Notes: a model not told the origin generated them from the sequence alone. 6,830 bases of DNA from Balneolaceae bacterium (GCA_021767245.1 JAASTO010000148.1:1-6830), one strand, 5' to 3'. Shown: positions 1-6,098, numbered from the stretch's first letter. Made by a program: numbers and translations.

Positions 1-942
1 ACCGAATCGGTCAGAATGCTCGACCTGATCTATGTTGGGTTATTTCATGTCCCCATGCTCTTTGCTGTTCACGTGCACAATCAACTTCTATTCAAAAAGT
101 ACTTATTGAATAAAAAGTATTTGGGATATGGTGTAACCTTCTTCTTCCTATTAGCGACCACTTTTTTCATATACCAGTTCAGCTTCAATGATCTATCCAC
201 CTGGCTCTTTCCTGATTATTATTTTGTAGCCCTATATGATCCGGTAAAGGTCATCGGTTTCAGCGTCATTTACATCTTTGCGTTTCAAATGATCGACATC
301 ACCAAAAGCTGGTTTTCACAGCAGCAGGACATTGCCCGATTGGCCCAATTGGAAGAGGAAAATAAAGAGGCTGAATTAAAAGCATTGCGGTCACAGGTCA
401 ACCCCCATTTTTTATTCAACTCGCTCAATGCGATCTACAGTGAATCCCTAAAAAAGACGGATAAGGCCCCAAGGATGATCCTTCAATTATCCGATCTGTT
501 GCGGTATGTGCTGGATCAGATCGGTTCAGACCGTGTAGATCTAAAAGATGAACTTGATTACCTAAGTAATTACGTTGAGATGCAACTCATGCGATTGAAT
601 GATCCTTCCAAGATCAAATATACTGTCAAAGGAAACCCGGGTGAGTTAACGATCGCTCCTTTATTGCTGATCAATTTCGTAGAGAATTGTTTTAAACATT
701 CCGATCTTCAAAGTGAGGAAGGATATATCGATATTAATCTGAGTATACAGGGCCATAAGCTTGAATTTTCGGCCGAAAATATCATTCCTGTAAAAGCCTA
801 TACAACATCAGAACTCAGAGCCGGCACCGGGATCGAAAACTCAAAAAAACGTCTCGAATTGGCCTATCCAAATAAATTTGGGCTCGAATTATCCTCAGAT
901 GATCATATCTTCAAAACCAACTTATACATGGAGCTCACATGA
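1..942 (+). CDS. LytS/YehU-type membrane sensor histidine kinase (5' end outside window)
   Basis: This is the membrane sensor kinase of a LytTR two-component system; it should autophosphorylate on a histidine and pass the phosphate to the regulator encoded next to it. The frame is open from base 1, and the first in-window ATG is at 16. From that ATG the protein is 308 residues with hydrophobic segments at about 2-19, 39-55 and 79-93, then a short charged coiled-coil-like stretch (about 104-125). The His_kinase-family motif NPHFLFNSLN follows at 129-138, with H131 the likely phosphoacceptor. The ATP-binding part shows an N-box (FVEN, N224) and a glycine box (GTGIENSKKRL, 270-280), so the catalytic core looks intact. 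Only three membrane segments are visible, whereas relatives commonly have four or more, so I infer that the start lies upstream of the window. The signal is unknown; no extracytoplasmic sensory domain is visible. Family assignment is firm. Confidence 0.92.
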   Translation, partial: TESVRMLDLIYVGLFHVPMLFAVHVHNQLLFKKYLLNKKYLGYGVTFFFLLATTFFIYQFSFNDLSTWLFPDYYFVALYDPVKVIGFSVIYIFAFQMIDITKSWFSQQQDIARLAQLEEENKEAELKALRSQVNPHFLFNSLNAIYSESLKKTDKAPRMILQLSDLLRYVLDQIGSDRVDLKDELDYLSNYVEMQLMRLNDPSKIKYTVKGNPGELTIAPLLLINFVENCFKHSDLQSEEGYIDINLSIQGHKLEFSAENIIPVKAYTTSELRAGTGIENSKKRLELAYPNKFGLELSSDDHIFKTNLYMELT

Positions 943-1613
943 TCAAATGCCTGATCATAGATGATGAACCCGCTGCAAGAGACATTCTTCAAACCTATAT
1001 CAAGGATTGCCCTGATACCGAAATAGCCGGCACCTGTCAGGATGCCTTAGAGGCCAGAAGCTGGCTGGATGCATATTCTGCTGATCTTCTATTTGTTGAT
1101 ATCAACATGCCCAAACTGTCGGGACTTAGTTTTATAAAGACACTCAAGGATCCTCCTCAGGTCATATTATCTACAGCCTATTCCGAACATGCTATTGATG
1201 CTTTTGATCTTGGTGTCACTGATTACCTGCTTAAGCCCTTTTCATTTGAACGGTTCCTGAAAGCGGTTGATAAAGTAAAACAGAACGGCGAAAAACCTAA
1301 TAATAGTCCTGCGATCACCATTAAAGCAGATGGGAAATTATTTCGGATATTACATGATGATATCTTTTATGCCGAAAGTCAGGGTGATTATATCACCCTT
1401 CACTCTACCGATAAACACATAACGTTTCTTTACACTCTTAAGGAACTACTTAAAATATTACCCGGCGATCAGTTTTGCAGAGTGCATCGATCATATGTCG
1501 TATCCTTGTCAAAGATCGAGTTCCTTGAGGGAAACCAATTAAAGATCAGAGATACTTTAATCCCCATCGGAAAATCATATAAAGAAGAGTTCCTCCAAAA
1601 GTATACGGCATAA
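939..1613 (+). CDS. LytTR-family response regulator
   Basis: This 224-residue protein is a DNA-binding response regulator of the AlgR/AgrA/LytR class. The receiver domain (about 1-115) has the acidic pair D8/D9, phosphoacceptor D54 in LFVDINMP, T79 and K99 in YLLKP, so all key phosphorylation residues are present. After a short linker, a LytTR domain covers about 125-222, with the typical FCRVHRSYVVSLSKI segment (169-183 region onward) and a GKSYKEEF ending. Its ATG overlaps the kinase stop codon as ATGA, so translation is probably coupled and the kinase is the cognate partner. The target genes cannot be read from this window; many such systems control membrane or cell-surface genes. It could be named after LytR, AlgR or BtsR relatives, but no specific orthologue is recognisable. 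Confidence 0.95.
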   Translation: MIKCLIIDDEPAARDILQTYIKDCPDTEIAGTCQDALEARSWLDAYSADLLFVDINMPKLSGLSFIKTLKDPPQVILSTAYSEHAIDAFDLGVTDYLLKPFSFERFLKAVDKVKQNGEKPNNSPAITIKADGKLFRILHDDIFYAESQGDYITLHSTDKHITFLYTLKELLKILPGDQFCRVHRSYVVSLSKIEFLEGNQLKIRDTLIPIGKSYKEEFLQKYTA

Positions 1614-1614
1614 A

Positions 1615-1646
1615 AAAGGCATCTCTGTTATACCAAAGATGCCTTT
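1615..1646 (-). terminator. Hairpin with U-tract on the minus strand
   Basis: A perfect 10-bp stem (AAAGGCATCT / AGATGCCTTT) with a 12-nt loop begins two bases after the regulator's stop. Read on the minus strand it is followed by six T residues, the usual intrinsic-terminator form, so it best serves the leftward yceI-like transcript, which ends about 170 nt away. On the plus strand it is followed only by CGGAG, so it may stop or protect the kinase-regulator mRNA less efficiently. Confidence 0.65.
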
Positions 1647-1723
1647 CGGAGATCAAATAAACAATGTTGTCAGGTCAATTTTTGATGCCAGCCCTGATCT
1701 GTTTTGAGATCCGCGTTCAACAC

Positions 1724-1788
1724 CTGCAATTGTAACTATCATAGGATTCCCGTTTTCACGGGATTGACCAAATTACATTGCAGTTTTT
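1724..1788 (+). terminator. Composite stem followed by five T residues
   Basis: Outer arms CTGCAATTGTAA (1724-1735) and TTACATTGCAG (1773-1783) pair with one bulged base. They enclose a second small hairpin, TCCCG-TTTTCA-CGGGA (1748-1763). TTTTT follows on the plus strand at 1784-1788. It could terminate rightward transcripts from the two-component operon about 110-170 nt past the last stop. The long interior makes it a less classical terminator than the 1615-1646 hairpin. Confidence 0.4.
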
Positions 1789-1817
1789 AAACCTAACTGA
1801 CCATCAAGTAGCCGGGA

Positions 1818-2345
1818 TTACACCGCTTCCACTACCTGCACGTTCATGAGCAATTTTACTTCATCACCTACCACAACGCTGCCTGCTTCTGTTACAGCGC
1901 TCCATTTCAGGCCAAATTCTTTGCGGTTTAGAGATCCATTAAGCTCAAAACCGGCCTTGGTTTGTCCGTATGGATCCTCAACAGTTCCGCCATGGGTCAC
2001 ATCCAGGGTGATCTCTTTGGTGACGTCACGGATGGTCATATTACCGGTTAGTTCGTAGTTGTCGCCACCGGTATTTTTGAATGAGGTAGATTCAAATTTC
2101 ATTTTTGGGAATTTCTCTGCATTGAAGAAATCATCTGATTTCAGGTGCGTGTCGCGATCTTCATTGTTGGTATCCACGCTATCTATATCTGCCTCAAAGG
2201 TAATCTTTGCACCTTCAAAGGAATCTCCTTCCGTTTCAACGGTTCCGTTAAAAGAACGGAAATATCCGGTCACGGTAGAGATCACAAGATGTTTTACTTT
2301 AAACTGAATTTCTGAGTGAGTTGGGTCAATATTCCAGGTCGGCAT
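1818..2345 (-). CDS. YceI-family (lipid/polyisoprenoid-binding) protein, cytoplasmic form
   Basis: At 175 residues this is a full-length YceI domain, a lipocalin-like beta-barrel that in characterised members binds isoprenoid or other long lipids. Family signatures are the N-terminal WNIDPTHSEIQFKVKHL (4-20), the central R64-D-THL and DDFFNAEKFP (about 64-80), GNMTIRDVTKEITLDV (101-116) and the C-terminal RKEFGLKWSA...GSVVVGDEVKL (141-165). There is no signal peptide: the barrel begins at residue 4, so unlike E. coli YceI this version should stay in the cytoplasm. The ATG is the only reasonable start because the first conserved residues follow it directly. It is divergent from a DoxX-family gene across 189 bp. 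YceI and DoxX genes recur close together in Bacteroidota, often in redox or stress settings; that link is general knowledge, not shown by this sequence. The ligand is unknown. Confidence 0.93.
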   Translation of the reverse strand: MPTWNIDPTHSEIQFKVKHLVISTVTGYFRSFNGTVETEGDSFEGAKITFEADIDSVDTNNEDRDTHLKSDDFFNAEKFPKMKFESTSFKNTGGDNYELTGNMTIRDVTKEITLDVTHGGTVEDPYGQTKAGFELNGSLNRKEFGLKWSAVTEAGSVVVGDEVKLLMNVQVVEAV

Positions 2346-2388
2346 AATTAATGATATTAGGTTAGTATTAAATTGTTTAATGTTGAAC

Positions 2389-2420
2389 TAAATATACACG
2401 CCCAAAGTTTCGTCTGCAAT
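2389..2420 (-). promoter_or_regulatory. Candidate Bacteroidota-type promoter for the yceI-like gene
   Basis: On the minus strand, ATTG (2420-2417) is followed after 20 nt by TATATTTA (2396-2389). This matches the Bacteroidota -33 TTG / -7 TAnnTTTG pattern at seven of eight positions in the -7 box. Transcription would begin near 2382, leaving a leader of about 37 nt before the ATG. This is a pattern match only. Confidence 0.42.
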
Positions 2421-2534
2421 AGATAAAAGTGATCGGGGTTATCGTTGATTTTCAAATTTTGTGAAATGAGATGCGATTATATTCCCGAAAATTTATTTTA
2501 TTAGTTCAAAATCAAACCAATAAGTCCAAGCGAC

Positions 2535-2945
2535 ATGTTCAAGAAGTTACTCTCTACCGATCTCAGCAAATTCATTGACATAAATCTTTCTATTTTACTA
2601 CTCCGCATTGGAGCCGGCGGTATTTTGTTCACTCACGGTCTCCCTAAGTTGATGAAGGTCTTTTCCGGTGATTTTTCTTTTGTAGATCCGATCGGCTTGG
2701 GTCCGGAGATCTCCCTCATTCTTGCTGCATTTGCAGAAGGCATTTGCAGTTTATTTGTGGTATTTGGTTTTGGTACTCGTCTTTCCTCACTTGTTATAGC
2801 CATTAACATGTCTGTAGCCTTTTTTATTCAGCACTCCGGCGACCCGTTTGGTCAAAAAGAACTCGCTCTTATCTTTCTGATGATGTTTGTTATCACCTTC
2901 TTCACAGGCGGTGGTAAGTATTCTGTGGATAAGAAGATCGCGTAG
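2535..2945 (+). CDS. DoxX-family integral membrane protein
   Basis: This 136-residue protein has four predicted membrane helices at about 16-36, 59-79, 84-100 and 108-125, and almost no soluble part. The first helix carries the DoxX signature LLRIGAGGILFTHGLPKL (22-39). E68 in AFAEG of helix 2 and the FGQKEL segment before helix 4 are also typical. The family includes a subunit of archaeal thiosulfate:quinone oxidoreductase and proteins linked to thiol or oxidative stress, but most bacterial members have no proven reaction, so none is assigned. Length is normal for the family. The ATG at 2535 is preceded by no clear Shine-Dalgarno sequence, as is common in Bacteroidota. A weak promoter-like pair (TTTG at 2458-2461, TATATTCC at 2478-2485) lies upstream but its spacing is short. 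The gene is divergent from the yceI-like gene, which may share its regulation. Confidence 0.9.
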   Translation: MFKKLLSTDLSKFIDINLSILLLRIGAGGILFTHGLPKLMKVFSGDFSFVDPIGLGPEISLILAAFAEGICSLFVVFGFGTRLSSLVIAINMSVAFFIQHSGDPFGQKELALIFLMMFVITFFTGGGKYSVDKKIA

Positions 2946-2972
2946 TTGTTAGTTTAGGCTCGTTCCCAACCT

Positions 2973-2989
2973 TCCCGATATAATCGGGA
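2973..2989 (+). terminator. Short hairpin downstream of the DoxX gene
   Basis: The perfect 7-bp stem TCCCGAT-ATA-ATCGGGA lies 27 nt after the DoxX stop codon. Its position suits an mRNA 3' end, but it has no T-tract on the plus strand. It may instead be one of the dispersed palindromes of this genome. Confidence 0.35.
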
Positions 2990-3005
2990 GAATATACGTC
3001 TGGAC

Positions 3006-3028
3006 CCTACCTCAACCGGCAGGCAGGC
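3006..3028 (+). repeat. Dispersed repeat segment, copy shared with 5343-5362
   Basis: The sequence beginning CCTACCTCAACCGGCAGG is almost the same as CCTACCTCAACGGCAGGCAG at 5343-5362, differing by one extra C. It can fold into a GC-rich hairpin (CC/GG arms around TCAA). It links this intergenic region to the repeat cluster downstream of the Kelch gene. Confidence 0.55.
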
Positions 3029-3086
3029 TCCCGGTCCGCGTGGATAGATAGTGCCCAGGTGGGTTTCACGATGGAGTATATTGCCC

Positions 3087-3133
3087 AACCTCCGATCGGC
3101 CTCCTATACCATATCGCCCATCGGGCGGAGGTT
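3087..3133. repeat. Inverted repeat with 8-bp arms
   Basis: AACCTCCG (3087-3094) pairs perfectly with CGGAGGTT (3126-3133). The interior carries further matching pieces (CCGATCGG and CCATCGGG), so a longer imperfect stem is possible. It sits in the palindrome-rich gap before the Kelch gene. Function unknown. Confidence 0.45.
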
Positions 3134-3151
3134 CTTTGGTTCTCATTCTTA

Positions 3152-3171
3152 CCCCGGGATAAATCCCGGGG
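3152..3171. repeat. Strong GC-rich palindrome
   Basis: CCCCGGGAT (3152-3160) and ATCCCGGGG (3163-3171) form a perfect 9-bp inverted repeat around AA. Palindromes of this form are common between genes in Bacteroidota. There is no T-tract on either side, so a terminator is less likely than a dispersed repeat or mRNA-end stabiliser. Confidence 0.55.
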
Positions 3172-3310
3172 CTATTGATGTCTTCCCTTTGGGATGAGGA
3201 TACACCAATATTTGGCCTCCCACCTCATCCTCCTACAAACACTAAATTTATTACCTGTAAATTATTATTTTATTGAAAATAGGTTAACAACCAATATATC
3301 GTATCTTGAG

Positions 3311-4867
3311 ATGAAGGATAGGCTTTTCCGTCTTATCATAACTTTAGGGGTTTTTGTTTTTAGTGTGTTGAATGCGCCCGCTTATGCATTTTCATATCAC
3401 GAGTATGAAATACCCACTAGCCTGCTTCAAGATGGTGAATTGGATGAAAATAACCCACATCCGATACTGATCGGAAGGGATGGGATCTACGCAGATATCG
3501 ATACCGTGAACCGGGTTTTATACGTGATGGTACGGAATGAACTATGGGATTATGACCTGAATTCCGATCAATGGAATCAACGCCACGTCTTTGAACAGGA
3601 AGAGATAGACAGACTCTTTCAGGACCCCAAGGAGTTTGGTTACGATCACGTAACGGGTAATATCTATTTTTGGTCGACCGGTGTAGGCCTGGTTTTTGAA
3701 CTCGACCTTAAAACCCACTCTCTGGAACGCATCGACCGGTCATTCGATCATAAAAATCAGTTTGGGCATGTCCCTTTCTTCTATAACGGCATGATCCACG
3801 CTTTCGGCGGATATGGCTACTGGCAGGATAAAAATCTGATCACTTATTACCTCCCAAACCTGAGGGAATGGAAGATCCTGACACCAGCCAAGGGATCGGA
3901 TTATCCTCCCGAGATTGTAGGAGCAAAAGGAATATACGTTCAGGATCAAAATGCCTTTTTTATCTACGGAGGATCCTACATTCAAAACAGAGGCCACGAT
4001 GACGGAAATTCAAACCGGGTCGCGAATCAGTCTCTCTGGAAATTTGATTTCGAAACGATGCTTTGGTCGCGTGAAATGACCATTGACCTGACTGATGGCA
4101 AGATCCTTCAAGCCTTCGGAGCATTTAATGATAATGGTATTGGACGCAGTTCGGTATCGGCCAGTGCCTACAGTCGTCAAACAGGAAATTGGTACCTGCC
4201 GGTTCAAACATCGGAAGGAAACAGGCCTGCCATTTCAATAAAGACCATTGGGCTGACGCAGATGCAAAACTACGAGTTGTTTGAATTGGAGCAGACCCTG
4301 GAGGCAGAGGTTATTACCACCAATTTATTGTTTGATCAGAAAAGTCAGGAATTGATAATACTGGGATTTCAAAATATCACCAATGATAATGCCCACCCCA
4401 TTGTAGTATTGAAGATCCCGGAACAGAATCTCATCAGCAAGCTTACACCTGTTAATGATAACTCTATTCTGCTTTTGGGTTCACTATTAGGAATAGGCCT
4501 ACTGCTGATCCTTGGCTTTGTGGCAATGAGGTACAGAGGTTCGGTTCCGGGTATCAACGGCCGGACACCCACCGTGCAAATTGAAGAGTTGATGGATGAT
4601 CTCAATAAAACTGAGAAATTGCTTCTTAAAACGATCATGGATGCTGACCAAATGCCGGAAACCAGTGACCTGGAGGAAATGGTGTGGCCTGAAGTGGATA
4701 ATTATGATTATCGGCGAAAATTAAGGAATGAGACGATCCGATCGATCAATAAGAAAACTCAGGATATCTTTGGTGTCCATGAAAAGCTCATCATCCGCCA
4801 GCGCGACACCGAAGACAGCCGCCGTTTCCGCTATGGCATCAACGATGAGCTGGTGAATATCGAATAA
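3311..4867 (+). CDS. Kelch-like beta-propeller membrane protein with cytoplasmic winged-helix-like tail
   Basis: From ATG 3311 the protein is 518 residues. A signal peptide (KDR, then a hydrophobic run, then APAYA; cleavage near residue 26) is followed by a secreted beta-propeller region (about 50-375) with Kelch-like strands such as IHAFGGYGYW (162-171) and FFIYGGSYIQ (216-225), each followed by an aromatic Y/F...W pattern. One membrane helix covers about 385-406 (ILLLGSLLGIGLLLILGFVA) and is followed by basic residues. The cytoplasmic tail (about 421-518) reads as helices NKTEKLLLKTIM (432-443) and YRRKLRNETIRSIN (467-480), then a strand-turn-strand LIIRQRDTEDSRRFRYGI (493-510). This resembles a winged helix with its wing. 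I infer a one-component receptor: periplasmic ligand sensing coupled to DNA or protein binding inside. An ATG at 3194, 39 codons upstream, is in frame, but those codons are AT-rich and would bury the signal peptide, so 3311 is preferred. No partner gene adjoins it. The propeller is reasonably sure; the tail's function is not. Confidence 0.8.
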   Translation: MKDRLFRLIITLGVFVFSVLNAPAYAFSYHEYEIPTSLLQDGELDENNPHPILIGRDGIYADIDTVNRVLYVMVRNELWDYDLNSDQWNQRHVFEQEEIDRLFQDPKEFGYDHVTGNIYFWSTGVGLVFELDLKTHSLERIDRSFDHKNQFGHVPFFYNGMIHAFGGYGYWQDKNLITYYLPNLREWKILTPAKGSDYPPEIVGAKGIYVQDQNAFFIYGGSYIQNRGHDDGNSNRVANQSLWKFDFETMLWSREMTIDLTDGKILQAFGAFNDNGIGRSSVSASAYSRQTGNWYLPVQTSEGNRPAISIKTIGLTQMQNYELFELEQTLEAEVITTNLLFDQKSQELIILGFQNITNDNAHPIVVLKIPEQNLISKLTPVNDNSILLLGSLLGIGLLLILGFVAMRYRGSVPGINGRTPTVQIEELMDDLNKTEKLLLKTIMDADQMPETSDLEEMVWPEVDNYDYRRKLRNETIRSINKKTQDIFGVHEKLIIRQRDTEDSRRFRYGINDELVNIE

Positions 4868-4896
4868 GGAATATTAAATGTAGAAGTGGTTATTCT

Positions 4897-5030
4897 GCCT
4901 TAATTTAGCAACCAAAAACCACACAACATAAAAAGCCGTCATTCAGAGGTAACGATGAACCTTGCCTATTCATACCCGGTTGCCCCAATCACGACCTCCT
5001 CTGTCTCCTCCTTAACAAGGAGGAGGACGC
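4897..5030 (+). repeat. Modular hairpin repeat, copy 1
   Basis: The copy begins GCCTTAATTTAGCAACC, continues through CAACATAAAA and GCCTATTCATA to TTGCCCCAATCACGACCTC, and ends in a hairpin CTCCTCCTT-AAC-AAGGAGGAG plus GACGC. The first part matches copy 2 (from 5217) in the same order. The CGACCTC...GGACGC part matches the reverse complement of copies 3 and 4. The REP submodule present in copy 2 is missing here. Confidence 0.75.
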
Positions 5031-5041
5031 TTGTTTATATC

Positions 5042-5148
5042 TGGTTGCCCATATTCACTATCCTCATTGTCATTTCGACCGGAAGGAACGAGCCTTAAAG
5101 CGAGTGAGTGCAGCGGAGAAATCTATGGTAGTTATAGATGGGCAACCA
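5042..5148. repeat. REP-like element bounded by 11-bp inverted repeats
   Basis: TGGTTGCCCAT (5042-5052) and ATGGGCAACCA (5138-5148) are perfect inverted repeats. Between them lies a REP-type core, GTCATTTCGACC...GCGGAGAAATCT (5069-5124), a sequence type common between genes in Bacteroidota. The whole unit of about 107 bp could fold as one long stem or represent a small non-autonomous element. No target-site duplication was identified. Confidence 0.6.
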
Positions 5149-5158
5149 ACTTTGCTCT

Positions 5159-5195
5159 AACTAGCCACCGCACAGGCGTGACGCCTGCGCTAGTT
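5159..5195. repeat. Two-part palindrome
   Basis: Outer arms AACTAGC (5159-5165) and GCTAGTT (5189-5195) and inner arms CAGGCG (5173-5178) and CGCCTG (5182-5187) are each perfect. They are separated by an unpaired CACCGCA on the left and a single C on the right. This gives a bulged hairpin with loop TGA. No T-tract follows. Confidence 0.55.
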
Positions 5196-5216
5196 CCAGG
5201 TTTGAGATTGGTTTAT

Positions 5217-5362
5217 GCCTGAATTAGGCAACAAAGCTTACAAAACATAAAAGTGCTGTCATCCTGATCCGCCGGCTGGCGGAGAAGGACCTAGAAAGGC
5301 CTATTCATAACTGATTGCCCCAATCACGACCTCATTTGCTTGCCTACCTCAACGGCAGGCAG
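5217..5362 (+). repeat. Modular hairpin repeat, copy 2 with REP insert
   Basis: It aligns with copy 1 across GCCTGAATTAGGCAAC, ACATAAAA, GCCTATTCATA and TTGCCCCAATCACGACCTC. It carries an extra REP submodule, ATCCTGATCCGCC-GGCT-GGCGGAGAAGGA (stem TCCGCC/GGCGGA at 5268-5283, outer TCCT/AGGA). Its terminal hairpin is a different sequence (GCCTACC...GGCAGGC, 5342-5360), shared with 3006-3028. Modules therefore appear to be exchanged between copies. Confidence 0.7.
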
Positions 5363-5637
5363 ACAGTTGCGGTCGGAAATCGGGCAACCAGGCTCGACAC
5401 CACCACCGGGCGTATGTCCTGAGCATTCAGGGCCTCACGGTTGAAACCCTCTTTCATTTTCTTCTATTGTCTCAAATAGAGTTCTAAAACTAAAGAACTT
5501 ATGAGTAACCTGCAGTTAGAATTTAGAATTATTTGACGGAAGTCATGGAATATTGAAGTGTGGACCTGTTTTAAAAAACAAAGTCATTGTGAATACTATG
5601 ACTGGCTTTGGGTAGATGAGTGCTTGTTTTCATCAAT

Positions 5638-5676
5638 AATCCGTGTTTATCCCATAATCCCATCAATCCGCGATTC
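5638..5676 (+). repeat. Phased ATCC-type repeat, copy A
   Basis: The sequence AATCCGTGTTTATCCCATAATCC continues to CAATCCGCGATTC, with ATCC recurring roughly every 10-12 bases. A related block lies at 5962-6003. Blocks of this type (AATCCCATAAATCCGCG-like) are common between genes in Bacteroidota, as general knowledge. Confidence 0.45.
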
Positions 5677-5731
5677 TTAGGCAAGATAATGGCCAATGTT
5701 TTTGTTGTATTAACTTCTTGCCAATTATATT

Positions 5732-5842
5732 AGGCGTCCTTCTCCTTGCCAAGGAGAAGACAGATGAGGTCGGGATTGAGGCAACACAAGTCGAATTCAT
5801 GCTGTGAAGATCCTTCTCCGCTAGCCGGCGGATCAGGATGAA
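5732..5842 (-). repeat. Modular hairpin repeat, copy 3 (inverted)
   Basis: Read on the minus strand it runs GGTTCATCCTGATCCGCC-like REP submodule (5842-5811), a spacer, TTGCCTCAATCCCGACCTC, then the hairpin CTTCTCCTT-GGC-AAGGAGAAG and GGACGCCT. The order matches copies 1 and 2 but in opposite orientation. Its last 41 bp (5732-5772) are identical to 6058-6098. The REP stem here has one C-to-T change relative to copy 2 that leaves a G-T pair. Confidence 0.75.
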
Positions 5843-5961
5843 CCAATAAGGGTTTGGGTGATCGATTTAGGGAGATTGCTTCGTCAGAATACCCCGAGGT
5901 TGAATAATAATGCAAGGGCTCCTCAATGACTAGGTTTTGCGTAGTTGGGAGTTAAATTCAT

Positions 5962-6003
5962 AACATCCTGATAATCGTACATTAATCCCATAAATCCAGG
6001 TTC
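5962..6003 (+). repeat. Phased ATCC-type repeat, copy B
   Basis: The sequence AACATCCTGATAATCGTAC is followed by ATTAATCCCATAAATCCAGG, resembling 5638-5676 with ATCC at similar spacing. The two blocks each lie a little upstream of one of the 41-bp identical repeats (5732 and 6058), suggesting that both belong to one duplicated arrangement. Confidence 0.4.
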
Positions 6004-6057
6004 AAAACGAGGTTCTTACCAAAGCCTAAACTGCATGATCTACTTTCCAACCATAAC

Positions 6058-6098
6058 AGGCGTCCTTCTCCTTGCCAAGGAGAAGACAGATGAGGTCG
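6058..6098 (-). repeat. Modular hairpin repeat, copy 4 (partial, inverted)
   Basis: These 41 bases are identical to 5732-5772, 326 bp away in the same orientation. They include the 9-bp stem CTTCTCCTT/AAGGAGAAG with loop GCC. The REP submodule found in copy 3 is absent beyond 6098, so this is a shortened copy. Confidence 0.75.

Larger units (their letters stand above)
2946..3310. other. Intergenic region with several palindromes, no gene
   Basis: About 365 bp separate the DoxX gene from the Kelch gene. The stretch contains four separate hairpin-capable sequences (listed individually), a segment shared with the repeat cluster near 5343, and an AT-rich end (about 3237-3310) that probably holds the promoter of the Kelch gene, though no clear -33/-7 pair is recognisable. 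No reading frame here resembles a protein. Confidence 0.6.

Noticed and set aside
1846..2307. Two plus-strand open frames opposite the yceI-like gene
   Set aside because: The minus strand encodes a full-length, well-conserved YceI protein; these are its antisense shadows.
3194..3310. Longer N-terminus for the Kelch protein starting at ATG 3194
   Set aside because: The 39 extra codons are AT-rich, resemble promoter or leader DNA, begin close to the 3152-3171 palindrome, and would place the clear signal peptide inside the protein.
3740..4638. Three minus-strand open frames within the Kelch gene
   Set aside because: They lie antisense to a continuous protein-coding frame with clear domain structure.
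5031..5222. 63-codon plus-strand open frame
   Set aside because: It runs through the REP core and the 5159-5195 palindrome; the residues show no protein-like pattern.
5730..5915. 61-codon minus-strand open frame
   Set aside because: It is made of repeat copy 3, whose related copies do not preserve the frame.
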